Source: UBA940 sp031547885
GTDB lineage: Bacteria; Bacteroidota; Bacteroidia; Bacteroidales; Rikenellaceae
Length of the DNA: 64,000 nt
Direction: 5' to 3'
NCBI GenBank assembly: GCA_031547885.1
Contig: JAVBRO010000016.1
Location: forward strand, 10,395 to 74,394
Positions 49,495-57,161 of this stretch are shown here, piece after piece. The first letter of the stretch is position 1. Every line of letters starts with the position of its first letter. Below the pieces are notes generated by a model. That model did not search any database, was not told the DNA's origin, and saw nothing but the letters and a program-made list of their open reading frames with translations. Position numbers and translations under genes: made by a program.

Positions 49495-51144
49495 ATGAGA
49501 AATTCCGCCGGACTTTTAACGGTAGCATGCCTGCTGTTCTTCTGCACCGCTCTCTCCGCACAGGAGCTAGAACTGAAAATCAATAAGAGATACATCAACT
49601 TCCCGGTCTCGCACTCGGTCGAAAGGGGACGAATGACGTTCACGGTCGACGGCAAGGCGGAGGCTCCCGTCGTGATACGCCTGGCCCCGGGGGAAGCCGA
49701 CTATTGGGTCTTCCGCGACGTGTCGGCATGGAAAGGGAAGAAGATAAAGATAGATTACGACGGCGATCGGGACGATCTCACGCAGATATACCAGTCGGAC
49801 GAGATCGCCGGGCAGGATTCGCTTTACCGCGAAACGAACCGCCCGCAGTTCCATTTCACCACGCGCCGCGGATGGATAAATGACCCCAACGGCCTTTTGT
49901 ATTACGACGGCGAATACCACCTCTTCTACCAACACAACCCTTACGAGCGCGAATGGGAGAACATGCACTGGGGCCATGCCGTGAGCCGCGAACTGGTGCA
50001 TTGGGAAGAGCTGAACGACGCCCTGCGGCCCGACCCGCTCGGGACTATGTTCTCGGGTTCGGCGGTAATCGACTATGAGAACACTTCCGGCTTCGGCACG
50101 AAGAAAACCCCGGCTATGGTCGCCGCATACACCGCCGCGAGCCCCGAAAGGCAGGTACAGTGTATCGCCTGGAGCCTCGACCACGGGCGCACTTTCACTA
50201 AGTACGGCGGCAATCCGGTGATCGACTCTAAAGAGGTGTGGCAGAGCCAGGATACGCGCGACCCGAAGGTATTTTGGTACGCCCCCGGCGGCCATTGGGT
50301 GATGGTGCTCAACGAACGAGACGGCCACTCGATCTACAACTCGCCGGACCTCAAAAACTGGAGCTACCAAAGCCACACGACCGGGTTCTGGGAGTGCCCC
50401 GAGCTGTTCGAACTGCCGGTTGACGGAGATTCGGACAATACTCTGTGGGTCATGTACGGCGCCTCGGGAAGCTACATGCTGGGGTCATTCGACGGCAGGG
50501 CGTTCACCCCGCTCCACGGGAAATACCAGTATACCACCGGGTCGATCTACGCCGCACAAACCATCACGGATATGCCAGGCGGACGGCGCGTGCAGATCGG
50601 CTGGGGGCGTATCTCCCATCCCGGAATGCCGTTCAACGGAATGATGACGCTCCCTACGGAACTGACCCTGCGTAGCACCAAGGATGGCCCGCGACTCTTC
50701 AGCGAGCCGATCGCGGAAATCGAAAAACTTTTCACGCCTGTCGCACAATGGAGCGGCATGACGACGAGTGAGGCCGATGAAGCGCTGAAAAAATATTCGG
50801 ACGAGGGTTGCATGCGGCTGAAAACCACCATAAAACTGTCTCATGCCACCAACGCGGGCCTGAATCTCTGCGGACAGCGCATCATCGACTACGACCTCAA
50901 TCCGAACACGCTGAACGGGATGTTCTACTCGCCTGACGACATGACAAGCATGGAACTTTCGGCAGACATCTACATCGACTGCACCTCGATCGAGGTTTTC
51001 ATCGACGGCGGGGCCTACTCCTACTCGATGGAGCGCCGACCCGACCCGCGCAACACCGAGGGTTTCCACTTCTGGGGCAACAATATAGAAGTTAAAAACC
51101 TCGAGGTTTTCAGCGTCGGGTCGATCTGGTCCGCGGCGTATTAA
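49495..51144 (+). CDS. GH32 fructan hydrolase, secreted
   Basis: 549 residues with a signal peptide (FFCTALSAQ). An N-terminal beta domain (about 22-105) is the DUF4980-type extension of Bacteroidetes GH32. The five-bladed catalytic domain has nucleophile D130 in WINDPNG, transition-state Asp in TRDPKVF and acid/base Glu in WECPELF; a C-terminal beta sandwich follows. It hydrolyses beta-fructans such as inulin or levan, or sucrose. Its presence behind an alpha-mannan locus is unexpected; the terminator upstream and its own promoter-like box suggest separate expression. Confidence 0.94.
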   Translation: MRNSAGLLTVACLLFFCTALSAQELELKINKRYINFPVSHSVERGRMTFTVDGKAEAPVVIRLAPGEADYWVFRDVSAWKGKKIKIDYDGDRDDLTQIYQSDEIAGQDSLYRETNRPQFHFTTRRGWINDPNGLLYYDGEYHLFYQHNPYEREWENMHWGHAVSRELVHWEELNDALRPDPLGTMFSGSAVIDYENTSGFGTKKTPAMVAAYTAASPERQVQCIAWSLDHGRTFTKYGGNPVIDSKEVWQSQDTRDPKVFWYAPGGHWVMVLNERDGHSIYNSPDLKNWSYQSHTTGFWECPELFELPVDGDSDNTLWVMYGASGSYMLGSFDGRAFTPLHGKYQYTTGSIYAAQTITDMPGGRRVQIGWGRISHPGMPFNGMMTLPTELTLRSTKDGPRLFSEPIAEIEKLFTPVAQWSGMTTSEADEALKKYSDEGCMRLKTTIKLSHATNAGLNLCGQRIIDYDLNPNTLNGMFYSPDDMTSMELSADIYIDCTSIEVFIDGGAYSYSMERRPDPRNTEGFHFWGNNIEVKNLEVFSVGSIWSAAY

Positions 51145-51217
51145 TGATAAAGTTGGCGGTGCACCTAAATCTTTCGGCACAGCGTCATCGTCATCAACAA
51201 GCGGAGAGGAAAGAGAG

Positions 51218-51238
51218 AGGGCCGGATAATCCGGCCCT
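51218..51238 (+). terminator. GC-rich hairpin after GH32
   Basis: AGGGCCGGAT and ATCCGGCCCT around a single A; weak T tail. Confidence 0.55.
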
Positions 51239-51279
51239 TCCCCAATCATGGTCGGAAGATTTCCAACATTCACATAATC

Positions 51280-51316
51280 AACACTAAACCTTCGTTTACA
51301 ACGAAGGTTTAGTGTT
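51280..51316. terminator. Perfect 16-bp hairpin between convergent genes
   Basis: AACACTAAACCTTCGT (51280-51295), loop TTACA, complement (51301-51316). It lies between GH32 (+) and the DUF4965 gene (-) and touches a fold-back repeat. Confidence 0.65.
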
Positions 51317-51416
51317 GTCATTCCGAGCGAGAAACTGTGGTTTCGACGAGGAATCTACCGAATACGGGTAAAATTATAAGGTAGATCCCTCGTCCTGCTT
51401 CGTTTCTCGCAATGAC
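51317..51416. repeat. Fold-back repeat family copy
   Basis: GTCATTCCGAGCGAGAAAC, GACGAGGAATCTACC, GGTAGATCCCTCGTC, GTTTCTCGCAATGAC: nested inverted arms over 100 bp. Confidence 0.85.
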
Positions 51417-51437
51417 GTTGCTACGGCGCCTCTTCGC

Positions 51438-53933
51438 TTATTTACTTTTCACTCCATTAAGCTGCTGCTCCAGTAGTTTAATATAGAATCCTCCGACCGT
51501 AGAACGGGCGCGGAAACCGACGTGGGTCGGCGAGTCGGTGTTGAACCAGTCGGACATCGGCACGCGGTCGACGGTCTCGTTGTAGAACCGCCAAACAGGC
51601 GTGACGAACTGCCCGAAATCGTGGATGTCGCCCGCCAGAGTCGCCGTCCAGACTATCCAGTCAGACTTGGTGTAGCCCCGGCGGCTGTCGAGCGGAAGGC
51701 CGTATTCGTTCTGCTTCGTAAGGTAGTAAGCGATCTCTTTCTGCGCGACTTCGGGCGGGAAGATACCGAGGCCCAGCAATTTATCCCACACCAGGTTGTA
51801 CTTCTGGCTCCAGGTGCCCGGACGGTCGAAAGTGAGGCGGTAGTGGTCGCCGTCATCGGCCATCTGCATCCACTCCCGCGCCATGCGTTTTGCCATGGCT
51901 GTATATTTTTCCGCCGCGTCGGCCTTGCCGAGCAGCCCGGCGCAGTAGCCGTACGACGCAATGCCCATGATAGCCTTTATCGAAAGATTGGCGTTGTGGG
52001 CGAAATGACCCGCGAAGTCGTCGGTGCAGAGCTGGTTCTCGGGATCGAGGCCCTTCTCTGCAAGGTAGTCGGCCCAGACGGTCAGCACGTCCCAATGCTT
52101 TGCGGCGTACTCCGCACTGCCCTCCATCGCGGCTACGGCGGCAGTCAGCACCAGCATGTTCCCCGCCTCCTCGACCGGCATGTCGCCGACGTAGGTCTGC
52201 CCGTTGGCGAGGGGATAGGTGCCCACATCGTGCGAGGGGAACGGCTTGGTCCAGCGGCCGCTCTCGCTGAAATAGAATATGTGGTTCATCAGGCCCTTCG
52301 CAAGGTCGGTGTTGTAAAGCAGGTAGAGCGGGGACGACGGATAGGTGATGTCGACCGTGCCGATCGAGCCGTTGCTGAAATTCTCCTTCGAAAGCCACAG
52401 CAGGTCGCCGTTGGGGGCCTCGACGAGCTTGTGCGCAGCCACCGACTGGCGGTATGCAAGGGCGCAAAGTTCGGCGTACTCCTGTCCGGCAACATCGACC
52501 GCACGGCGCATCAGGTCGTAGTCGAACTGCGCGCATTCGGCCTTCAGATGGTCGTATTCGTAGAGCGCCTGCCCCAGGGCCTCCTCGATGGAGAGATTGC
52601 CATGGCGATTCCAGTAGGGGCGCAGGTTCTCGCCGAAATACTGTATCGAATAGACGTCGTCGTAGCCGACCAATATCTTGCCCGAAGCCTTTTTAGACAC
52701 GCCGAGCTGACGCACAAGGGCCATGTTGCTTTTAGCTTTTGGAGCAACGTCGCCGTTCAGAACACCCTTTGAAGTGAACGAAGAGCGCAGCGAGGCAAAA
52801 TCTCCCACGGCAAATGTTGTATCACCGGTTTCGGCAGCGAGGTAGAACCATCCCCAGTCGATGCGCACGTTATCCCCGGCGCGGCCAAGTATCTTCTGCT
52901 CCGTGCTGCCGGTTTTGAGGTACATCATGCCGTCCCGCTCGAAGCCTTCGCTGGAGTTGGGCTGGCTGTAGAAATTGAGAGCCCACGCGGGCGAAGTCTC
53001 GAAATATATCTGCGCATCGTGCAGGGCGCCGTCGGTCGACCGGACGTCATAAGAGATGTAGTTCACGGGGCGCGACATGAGGTCGAGGTCGTGCATCAGC
53101 AGCGGCGCGAGGAACGAAAGACGCAGCTCCACCGGGCCGCAGGCGAACACGTAGTCGGTACGCGTAGGCTGGACATCGACAGACTTCTGCACGGCAGCGT
53201 TACCCAGGTATTCTTCCACCACTGGATCGGTGTAAAGGCCGAAATCGAGGTAGCCGTCGCCACCGGTGTTCTCGCACCAGGCGGCGATCGTAAAGCGCCC
53301 GTCGGCGGCCGCGGCCTTCATCTCATCGGTTAAGGTCACGACGACCTCCTTGCGGTTGAGGTAGCGTTCGCGCACGACCTGCTGGCCATTAATGTATAGT
53401 TCCACGTTGTCGTCATGCACCAGGCGCAGGTAGAGCGGCGCGGCCATCTGCTGCGGAGTCAGTTCGACCGTGCGGCGCACCCAAACGTCGCGCGAGGTCC
53501 ATACCGTTCCGACGCTCATTTCGTTCTCCGTTCCGAATGCGGCCGCCCCTTCACTCCATTTCGAGTCATTGAAGCCGGGTTTCTCCCATCCGGCGGTGGG
53601 TTTCGAGAGCGTGTAGCGCCCCTGCCAGGGCGCGTCGACCGACATCCCGGCAACAGTGCCATAGGGTATTATCTCCGTCCCCATGAAGCGGTAGACCGTG
53701 CCGTCGACCCTCAGCGCGCCCATCATGGGCAGTTCGGTGTTGGTCCAATGGCGGACGGGGCCGTCGTAGAGGTTGTCCGTCATCGACCAAGCGCTGGTGT
53801 AGGGGTCGATGGTTATGAGCGGATAGGCAGGCGCGCGCAGAGTGTTGTGAATTGTTTTGATCGCAGGCTCGCTGCACCCGGCCAGCACGAACAGCGCCGC
53901 AGCGCAAAGGGTCGTCTTAAGGTTGGTTTTCAT
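51438..53933 (-). CDS. DUF4965/DUF5127/DUF1793 glutaminase A-like lipoprotein
   Basis: 831 residues from ATG 53933, with lipobox VLAGCSEP. The N-terminal domain (PAYPLITIDPYTSAWSMTDN, PVRHWTNTELPMMGALRVDG) and later YDYLKAE-like helical domain (DVTYPSSPLYLLYNTD, LADDFAGHFAHNANLSIKAI) match proteins annotated as glutaminase A-like in Bacteroidetes. Residues about 85-220 look like an inserted galactose-binding-type sandwich (LYLRLVHDDNVELYINGQQV). The real substrate of bacterial members is uncertain; many sit in glycan loci and are probably glycosidase-like. Likely co-transcribed with the GH127-like gene upstream. Confidence 0.85.
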   Translation of the reverse strand: MKTNLKTTLCAAALFVLAGCSEPAIKTIHNTLRAPAYPLITIDPYTSAWSMTDNLYDGPVRHWTNTELPMMGALRVDGTVYRFMGTEIIPYGTVAGMSVDAPWQGRYTLSKPTAGWEKPGFNDSKWSEGAAAFGTENEMSVGTVWTSRDVWVRRTVELTPQQMAAPLYLRLVHDDNVELYINGQQVVRERYLNRKEVVVTLTDEMKAAAADGRFTIAAWCENTGGDGYLDFGLYTDPVVEEYLGNAAVQKSVDVQPTRTDYVFACGPVELRLSFLAPLLMHDLDLMSRPVNYISYDVRSTDGALHDAQIYFETSPAWALNFYSQPNSSEGFERDGMMYLKTGSTEQKILGRAGDNVRIDWGWFYLAAETGDTTFAVGDFASLRSSFTSKGVLNGDVAPKAKSNMALVRQLGVSKKASGKILVGYDDVYSIQYFGENLRPYWNRHGNLSIEEALGQALYEYDHLKAECAQFDYDLMRRAVDVAGQEYAELCALAYRQSVAAHKLVEAPNGDLLWLSKENFSNGSIGTVDITYPSSPLYLLYNTDLAKGLMNHIFYFSESGRWTKPFPSHDVGTYPLANGQTYVGDMPVEEAGNMLVLTAAVAAMEGSAEYAAKHWDVLTVWADYLAEKGLDPENQLCTDDFAGHFAHNANLSIKAIMGIASYGYCAGLLGKADAAEKYTAMAKRMAREWMQMADDGDHYRLTFDRPGTWSQKYNLVWDKLLGLGIFPPEVAQKEIAYYLTKQNEYGLPLDSRRGYTKSDWIVWTATLAGDIHDFGQFVTPVWRFYNETVDRVPMSDWFNTDSPTHVGFRARSTVGGFYIKLLEQQLNGVKSK

Positions 53934-53962
53934 ATACTTTAAATTTGGATTTCCTTCTTTAA

Positions 53963-53987
53963 CTACTTTTTTACCAGAAAAAAGTAG
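53963..53987. terminator. Hairpin with T/A arms
   Basis: CTACTTTTTT, loop ACCAG, AAAAAAGTAG: perfect 10-bp arms, 30 bp upstream of the DUF4965 gene start. Confidence 0.5.
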
Positions 53988-53997
53988 CAAAAACTGG

Positions 53998-54127
53998 CCC
54001 ACGCATAAAAAATCTACTTCGAAGCACTTAAAATGGTACAGCGGGCGTCTATTCGCGGCCGACTTCGGGCTACCCCGCTGAATTCCATTTTAAGTACTTC
54101 TACGCTTGACGATTTTTTATAAGTGGG
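53998..54127. repeat. 130-bp imperfect palindrome
   Basis: CCCACGCATAAAAAATC at the left pairs with GATTTTTTATAAGTGGG at the right, and internal CACTTAAAATGG with CCATTTTAAGTA and CAGCGGG with CCCGCTG. It is a different sequence from the main fold-back family. It lies between the two glycan genes. Confidence 0.75.
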
Positions 54128-54199
54128 AAATACGCACAAACTGACGCTTGTGTAAAAAAGCGCACAAAGCGCATCATAATTCATGATTTCCACGATTTA

Positions 54200-56227
54200 T
54201 CACTCCACATCCGCCGGCGGGAAAGCGGTGATGCGCAGGCGGGCGGCGCCCATCGGAACGAGTTTTATCTCATCAACCGTTTCGGAACGTTCGGCACGGG
54301 CATCGGGAAGCACTCCCGTAAGACCGTATTCGTCGATCGTCCACGACGGGACCAGACGTCCTTTCGCCGAAAATTCCAACGGAACCGACCCGACGGTGAA
54401 CGGATTGTCGTCCGCGGGCCACGGGCGTCGCTCCATGGTGATCGCGGCATCCGCGACAAGCGCGTAGTTCCACGGCGAAGCGGCGTATATCTCCCATGAC
54501 GGCCACGCCGAAACGTCTACCCCAGCCTGCCATTTCGAATCCCATATCGCGGTCTGCTCGCTGTCGACCCTGCGGTAATCCTCGTCGATCTTCAGCGAAA
54601 GCGTCAACGGGCCGTAGTCCACCGAAACGCTGTTCTTGTTGACCTGCCATGTGCGCTGCGACACCTTCATCGGAACGTTCAGCTCGATGCGGTCGCCGTC
54701 ATGCCACTCGCGTGCGATCTTTATGTACTTGCCCGGGGTATACTGCCCCGATACACGGCGGCCGTTGATCAGAAGATGGGTATTCTCGCACCACGAGGGG
54801 ATGCGCAGGTAAAGCGGGAATGAGACGGCTTGGGCGGTATTGACCGTGAAAGTTATCTTCTCCTCGAACGGATAATTGCCGCTCTCGGTGATGGTCACCT
54901 GTTCCCCGCCTCCCACTTTCAGCGTCGCGGTACAGGAGCTGTAAACGACCGCGGCGGCGCCGTTGTCGGGGGTCGCCATGATCAGGTGCTCTATATAGTA
55001 GGGCCAGCCCATGCCGTGGTTGTGCTGGCAGCAGCGGCTGCTGAAGGGGTTCATCGCAAGGAACGGACCGCCGTTGTCGATGCCGGGTTTATGGTTTTTC
55101 GAGTCGCTTACGGCATGGTTTGGACAGGTCAGGTAGCGCAGCGAACGGTAGTCGGGCATCAGCGCGGCCGGATAGCTGTTGAAAGCCACGTCCTCACAGT
55201 TCTCGGCCCACGCGGGGTCGCCCGTCACCTGCAGCAGGATATTGTCCGACAGCATCTGTTCAATGAAGCCGCACGTTTCGGTGCCCTGGCGCGGGTCGAA
55301 GAAGCCGATGCGGGCGTTCTCGTCGGCGCCGTACATCCCGCCCGGAACCTGCCCGAAAGCGCTGCGGATAAAGTCGAACACATGGTACGAGGCGTCGAGC
55401 CCCTCTCTTTCGCCCGAAAACATCCACCACTCGGCCGGCTCGCGGAATCCCTGGGCGATGTTCACCACGTGCCAGTTCGGCAGCTGCGTGGACTTCATCC
55501 AGTCGGCGGTGTTGCGGTGGATCTTGGGCGCGATATCGAGCAGCGACGGGTCGCCCGTGCGGTTGTAGAGCCACGCAAGGGTCCACATCATGTCGCCCCC
55601 GCGGCTGTTGTCCCAGTATCGCGTCAGGAACTTCTCCTCGGGATACTGCGCAATCCAGCGGAAATAGTTGGCAAGGAACGGGATCACACGCTCGTCGCCC
55701 GTGTATTCGTAGAAATCCTGCAGGATCCAGCAGACCATCATGTTGGCCAGAAGATCGCGGCGGCCCTCCTTGTCCTCGAGGATCGGCCCGAACCAACCGT
55801 CGGGCTGCTGCAAGGTCAGAATGCCATCGATCCAGAAACGAGCCTCGGCGAGCATCGCGGGGTCCTCGAGGATATAGGCCGACGCCGCGTAACCGCGCAG
55901 CCAGTACGGGAGTTCTTCCCATTGGTTCTCGTCGCCGCGTCCGAGCCATGCGTTACGGTCCTTTTCGAGCCACCGGCTGATCTCGCCCAGATGCCCGTTC
56001 AGCCCGTCGGACTGCAGAGAGAGCTGGCGCGCGACCCATCCCGACGGCTTGACCGCCCCGATGGGGAGTTTTATGAAACAGTGCGGCTGAAGGGGCGCCA
56101 GATTGCTCACGTAATGGGAATTGAGGGACGAGGTGTCCGGGCGGTCGACGATCTCGATACGCTCTGTGGAACATGCCGCAAACAAGGCCGCGGCGGCCGC
56201 AAATAACGATAGTCTGATTGTTTTCAT
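54200..56227 (-). CDS. GH127-like (DUF1680) glycosidase, lipoprotein
   Basis: 675 residues from ATG 56227; lipobox AACSTE. DUF1680 fold: GWFGPILEDKEGRRDLLANM, GTETCGFIEQM and SSRCCQHNHGMGWPYYIEHL carry the Glu and Cys residues that in beta-L-arabinofuranosidases of GH127 bind zinc and act as nucleophile. A C-terminal beta sandwich follows. Likely removes a side sugar from a plant or glycoprotein glycan. Expressed with the DUF4965 gene from a promoter at 56383-56412. Confidence 0.88.
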   Translation of the reverse strand: MKTIRLSLFAAAAALFAACSTERIEIVDRPDTSSLNSHYVSNLAPLQPHCFIKLPIGAVKPSGWVARQLSLQSDGLNGHLGEISRWLEKDRNAWLGRGDENQWEELPYWLRGYAASAYILEDPAMLAEARFWIDGILTLQQPDGWFGPILEDKEGRRDLLANMMVCWILQDFYEYTGDERVIPFLANYFRWIAQYPEEKFLTRYWDNSRGGDMMWTLAWLYNRTGDPSLLDIAPKIHRNTADWMKSTQLPNWHVVNIAQGFREPAEWWMFSGEREGLDASYHVFDFIRSAFGQVPGGMYGADENARIGFFDPRQGTETCGFIEQMLSDNILLQVTGDPAWAENCEDVAFNSYPAALMPDYRSLRYLTCPNHAVSDSKNHKPGIDNGGPFLAMNPFSSRCCQHNHGMGWPYYIEHLIMATPDNGAAAVVYSSCTATLKVGGGEQVTITESGNYPFEEKITFTVNTAQAVSFPLYLRIPSWCENTHLLINGRRVSGQYTPGKYIKIAREWHDGDRIELNVPMKVSQRTWQVNKNSVSVDYGPLTLSLKIDEDYRRVDSEQTAIWDSKWQAGVDVSAWPSWEIYAASPWNYALVADAAITMERRPWPADDNPFTVGSVPLEFSAKGRLVPSWTIDEYGLTGVLPDARAERSETVDEIKLVPMGAARLRITAFPPADVE

Positions 56228-56382
56228 ATAGGTCTGCAATTAAAAATTACATTTTTGACGTACGCCAGAGGGTACAGAATCGACACTCCGCCGCAGAGGT
56301 AGAAATAAAGGATGAGATCTGATTAATAAAGTTCAATGCTCTCAAGTTTTGGCGGGAGGCGAAAATCATGAGCAGACCACAA

Positions 56383-56412
56383 CAAAGGTAATGTTTTCGG
56401 GCGTAACGGCAA
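56383..56412 (-). promoter_or_regulatory. Promoter of the GH127/DUF4965 unit
   Basis: Minus strand TTG (56410-56412), 19 bp, TACCTTTG (56383-56390); leader about 150 nt. Confidence 0.6.
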
Positions 56413-56753
56413 TACCGCGCACGGACAAAAATAGCTATGGATCAAATAATTCGTGGCACCCTTATTGCTTATGCTTCCCGTGGAAACACCGGGACCGGCC
56501 GGGATAAAGGCCGGTCCGAGGGTTTCCCGGCGGAAAAAATCATAAAGGCTATACAATATAACACAAAAGCCCGCGTTCAGTTCTTAAGTTCGGAACAGAA
56601 AAAAAGGCTGAATTTTACACAGGTTTTTCCAGATTCTTAAACTAATTTTAACAGGTTCTTAAACTTACAAACACACCAAGGCGCTATTTTTGAAGTGATT
56701 TTGGGGGTTATTTTAAGTTTTTTTAAAATTTTTTTAATTTTTTTTAAGAATTA
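56413..56753. other. AT-rich spacer
   Basis: No credible gene; a 67-codon frame here has no family features. It contains a GGACCGGCC/GGCCGGTCC hairpin (56492-56517) and long A and T tracts (56690-56750) that could act as an UP-like element for the promoter at 56754. Confidence 0.5.
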
Positions 56754-56785
56754 TTTGGAGCGTATGATTTTTCGCCTTATATTTG
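56754..56785 (+). promoter_or_regulatory. Strong promoter without a protein-coding gene directly downstream
   Basis: TTTG (56754-56757), 20 bp, TATATTTG (56778-56785), preceded by A/T tracts. Confidence 0.7.
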
Positions 56786-56790
56786 TATCG

Positions 56791-56879
56791 AATTTCTAAG
56801 TTTCATAAAGGTTAGTAGTTTTAGGTTAGTTAAGGGAATCGAAGCGATGTGATATCGTTCTTCGATTTTCTGCTTTTTA
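56791..56879 (+). ncRNA. Candidate small RNA
   Basis: Starts about 6 nt after a consensus promoter and ends in a hairpin, AATCGAAG (56837-56844) with CTTCGATT (56860-56867) plus inner CGAT/ATCG, followed by TTTTCTGCTTTTT. About 85 nt with no ORF. Family not recognised. It could also be a leader of dnaX, but dnaX has its own promoter. Confidence 0.4.
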
Positions 56880-56919
56880 TACATATGGCTCTTCTGTTAT
56901 GGAGTGGTGACCGGGAAGC

Positions 56920-57083
56920 GTCATCCCGAGCAAAGCCTGTCCCGAACGCGCAGCAGAGGGAGGAGATCTTCCTTATAATCAGGCCCGCTCCTAGTTTCGT
57001 ATATTATTCAGGTAGTTTACTCGTCGCCGGATATCAACAAAAAGTTCACCAGACCGCCTTCTTTCCGGCTCGCTCGGGATGAC
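56920..57083. repeat. Fold-back repeat family copy
   Basis: Left arm GTCATCCCGAGCAAAG, internal GGAGATCTTCC, right arm GGCTCGCTCGGGATGAC. A 77-codon frame across it is not considered a gene. Confidence 0.75.
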
Positions 57084-57114
57084 AGATTGTTGATATCTCT
57101 ATGATAAGTTCGAA

Positions 57115-57144
57115 TTGCGGTTCAGGAATTATTGCTTAAATTTG
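57115..57144 (+). promoter_or_regulatory. dnaX promoter
   Basis: TTG (57115-57117), 19 bp, TAAATTTG (57137-57144). Transcription would begin about 57151, ruling out the upstream ATG at 57132. Confidence 0.7.
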
Positions 57145-57161
57145 TCTGGTCTATAAAAAGC

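Noticed and set aside
54830..56206. Plus-strand frame of 458 codons
   Set aside because: Antisense to the GH127-like gene.
56849..57082. 77-codon plus-strand frame
   Set aside because: Most of it is a fold-back repeat copy; no ribosome site or family match is visible.
57132..57161. Upstream ATG for dnaX
   Set aside because: It lies within the TTG-N19-TAAATTTG promoter; the conserved N-terminus starts at 57162.
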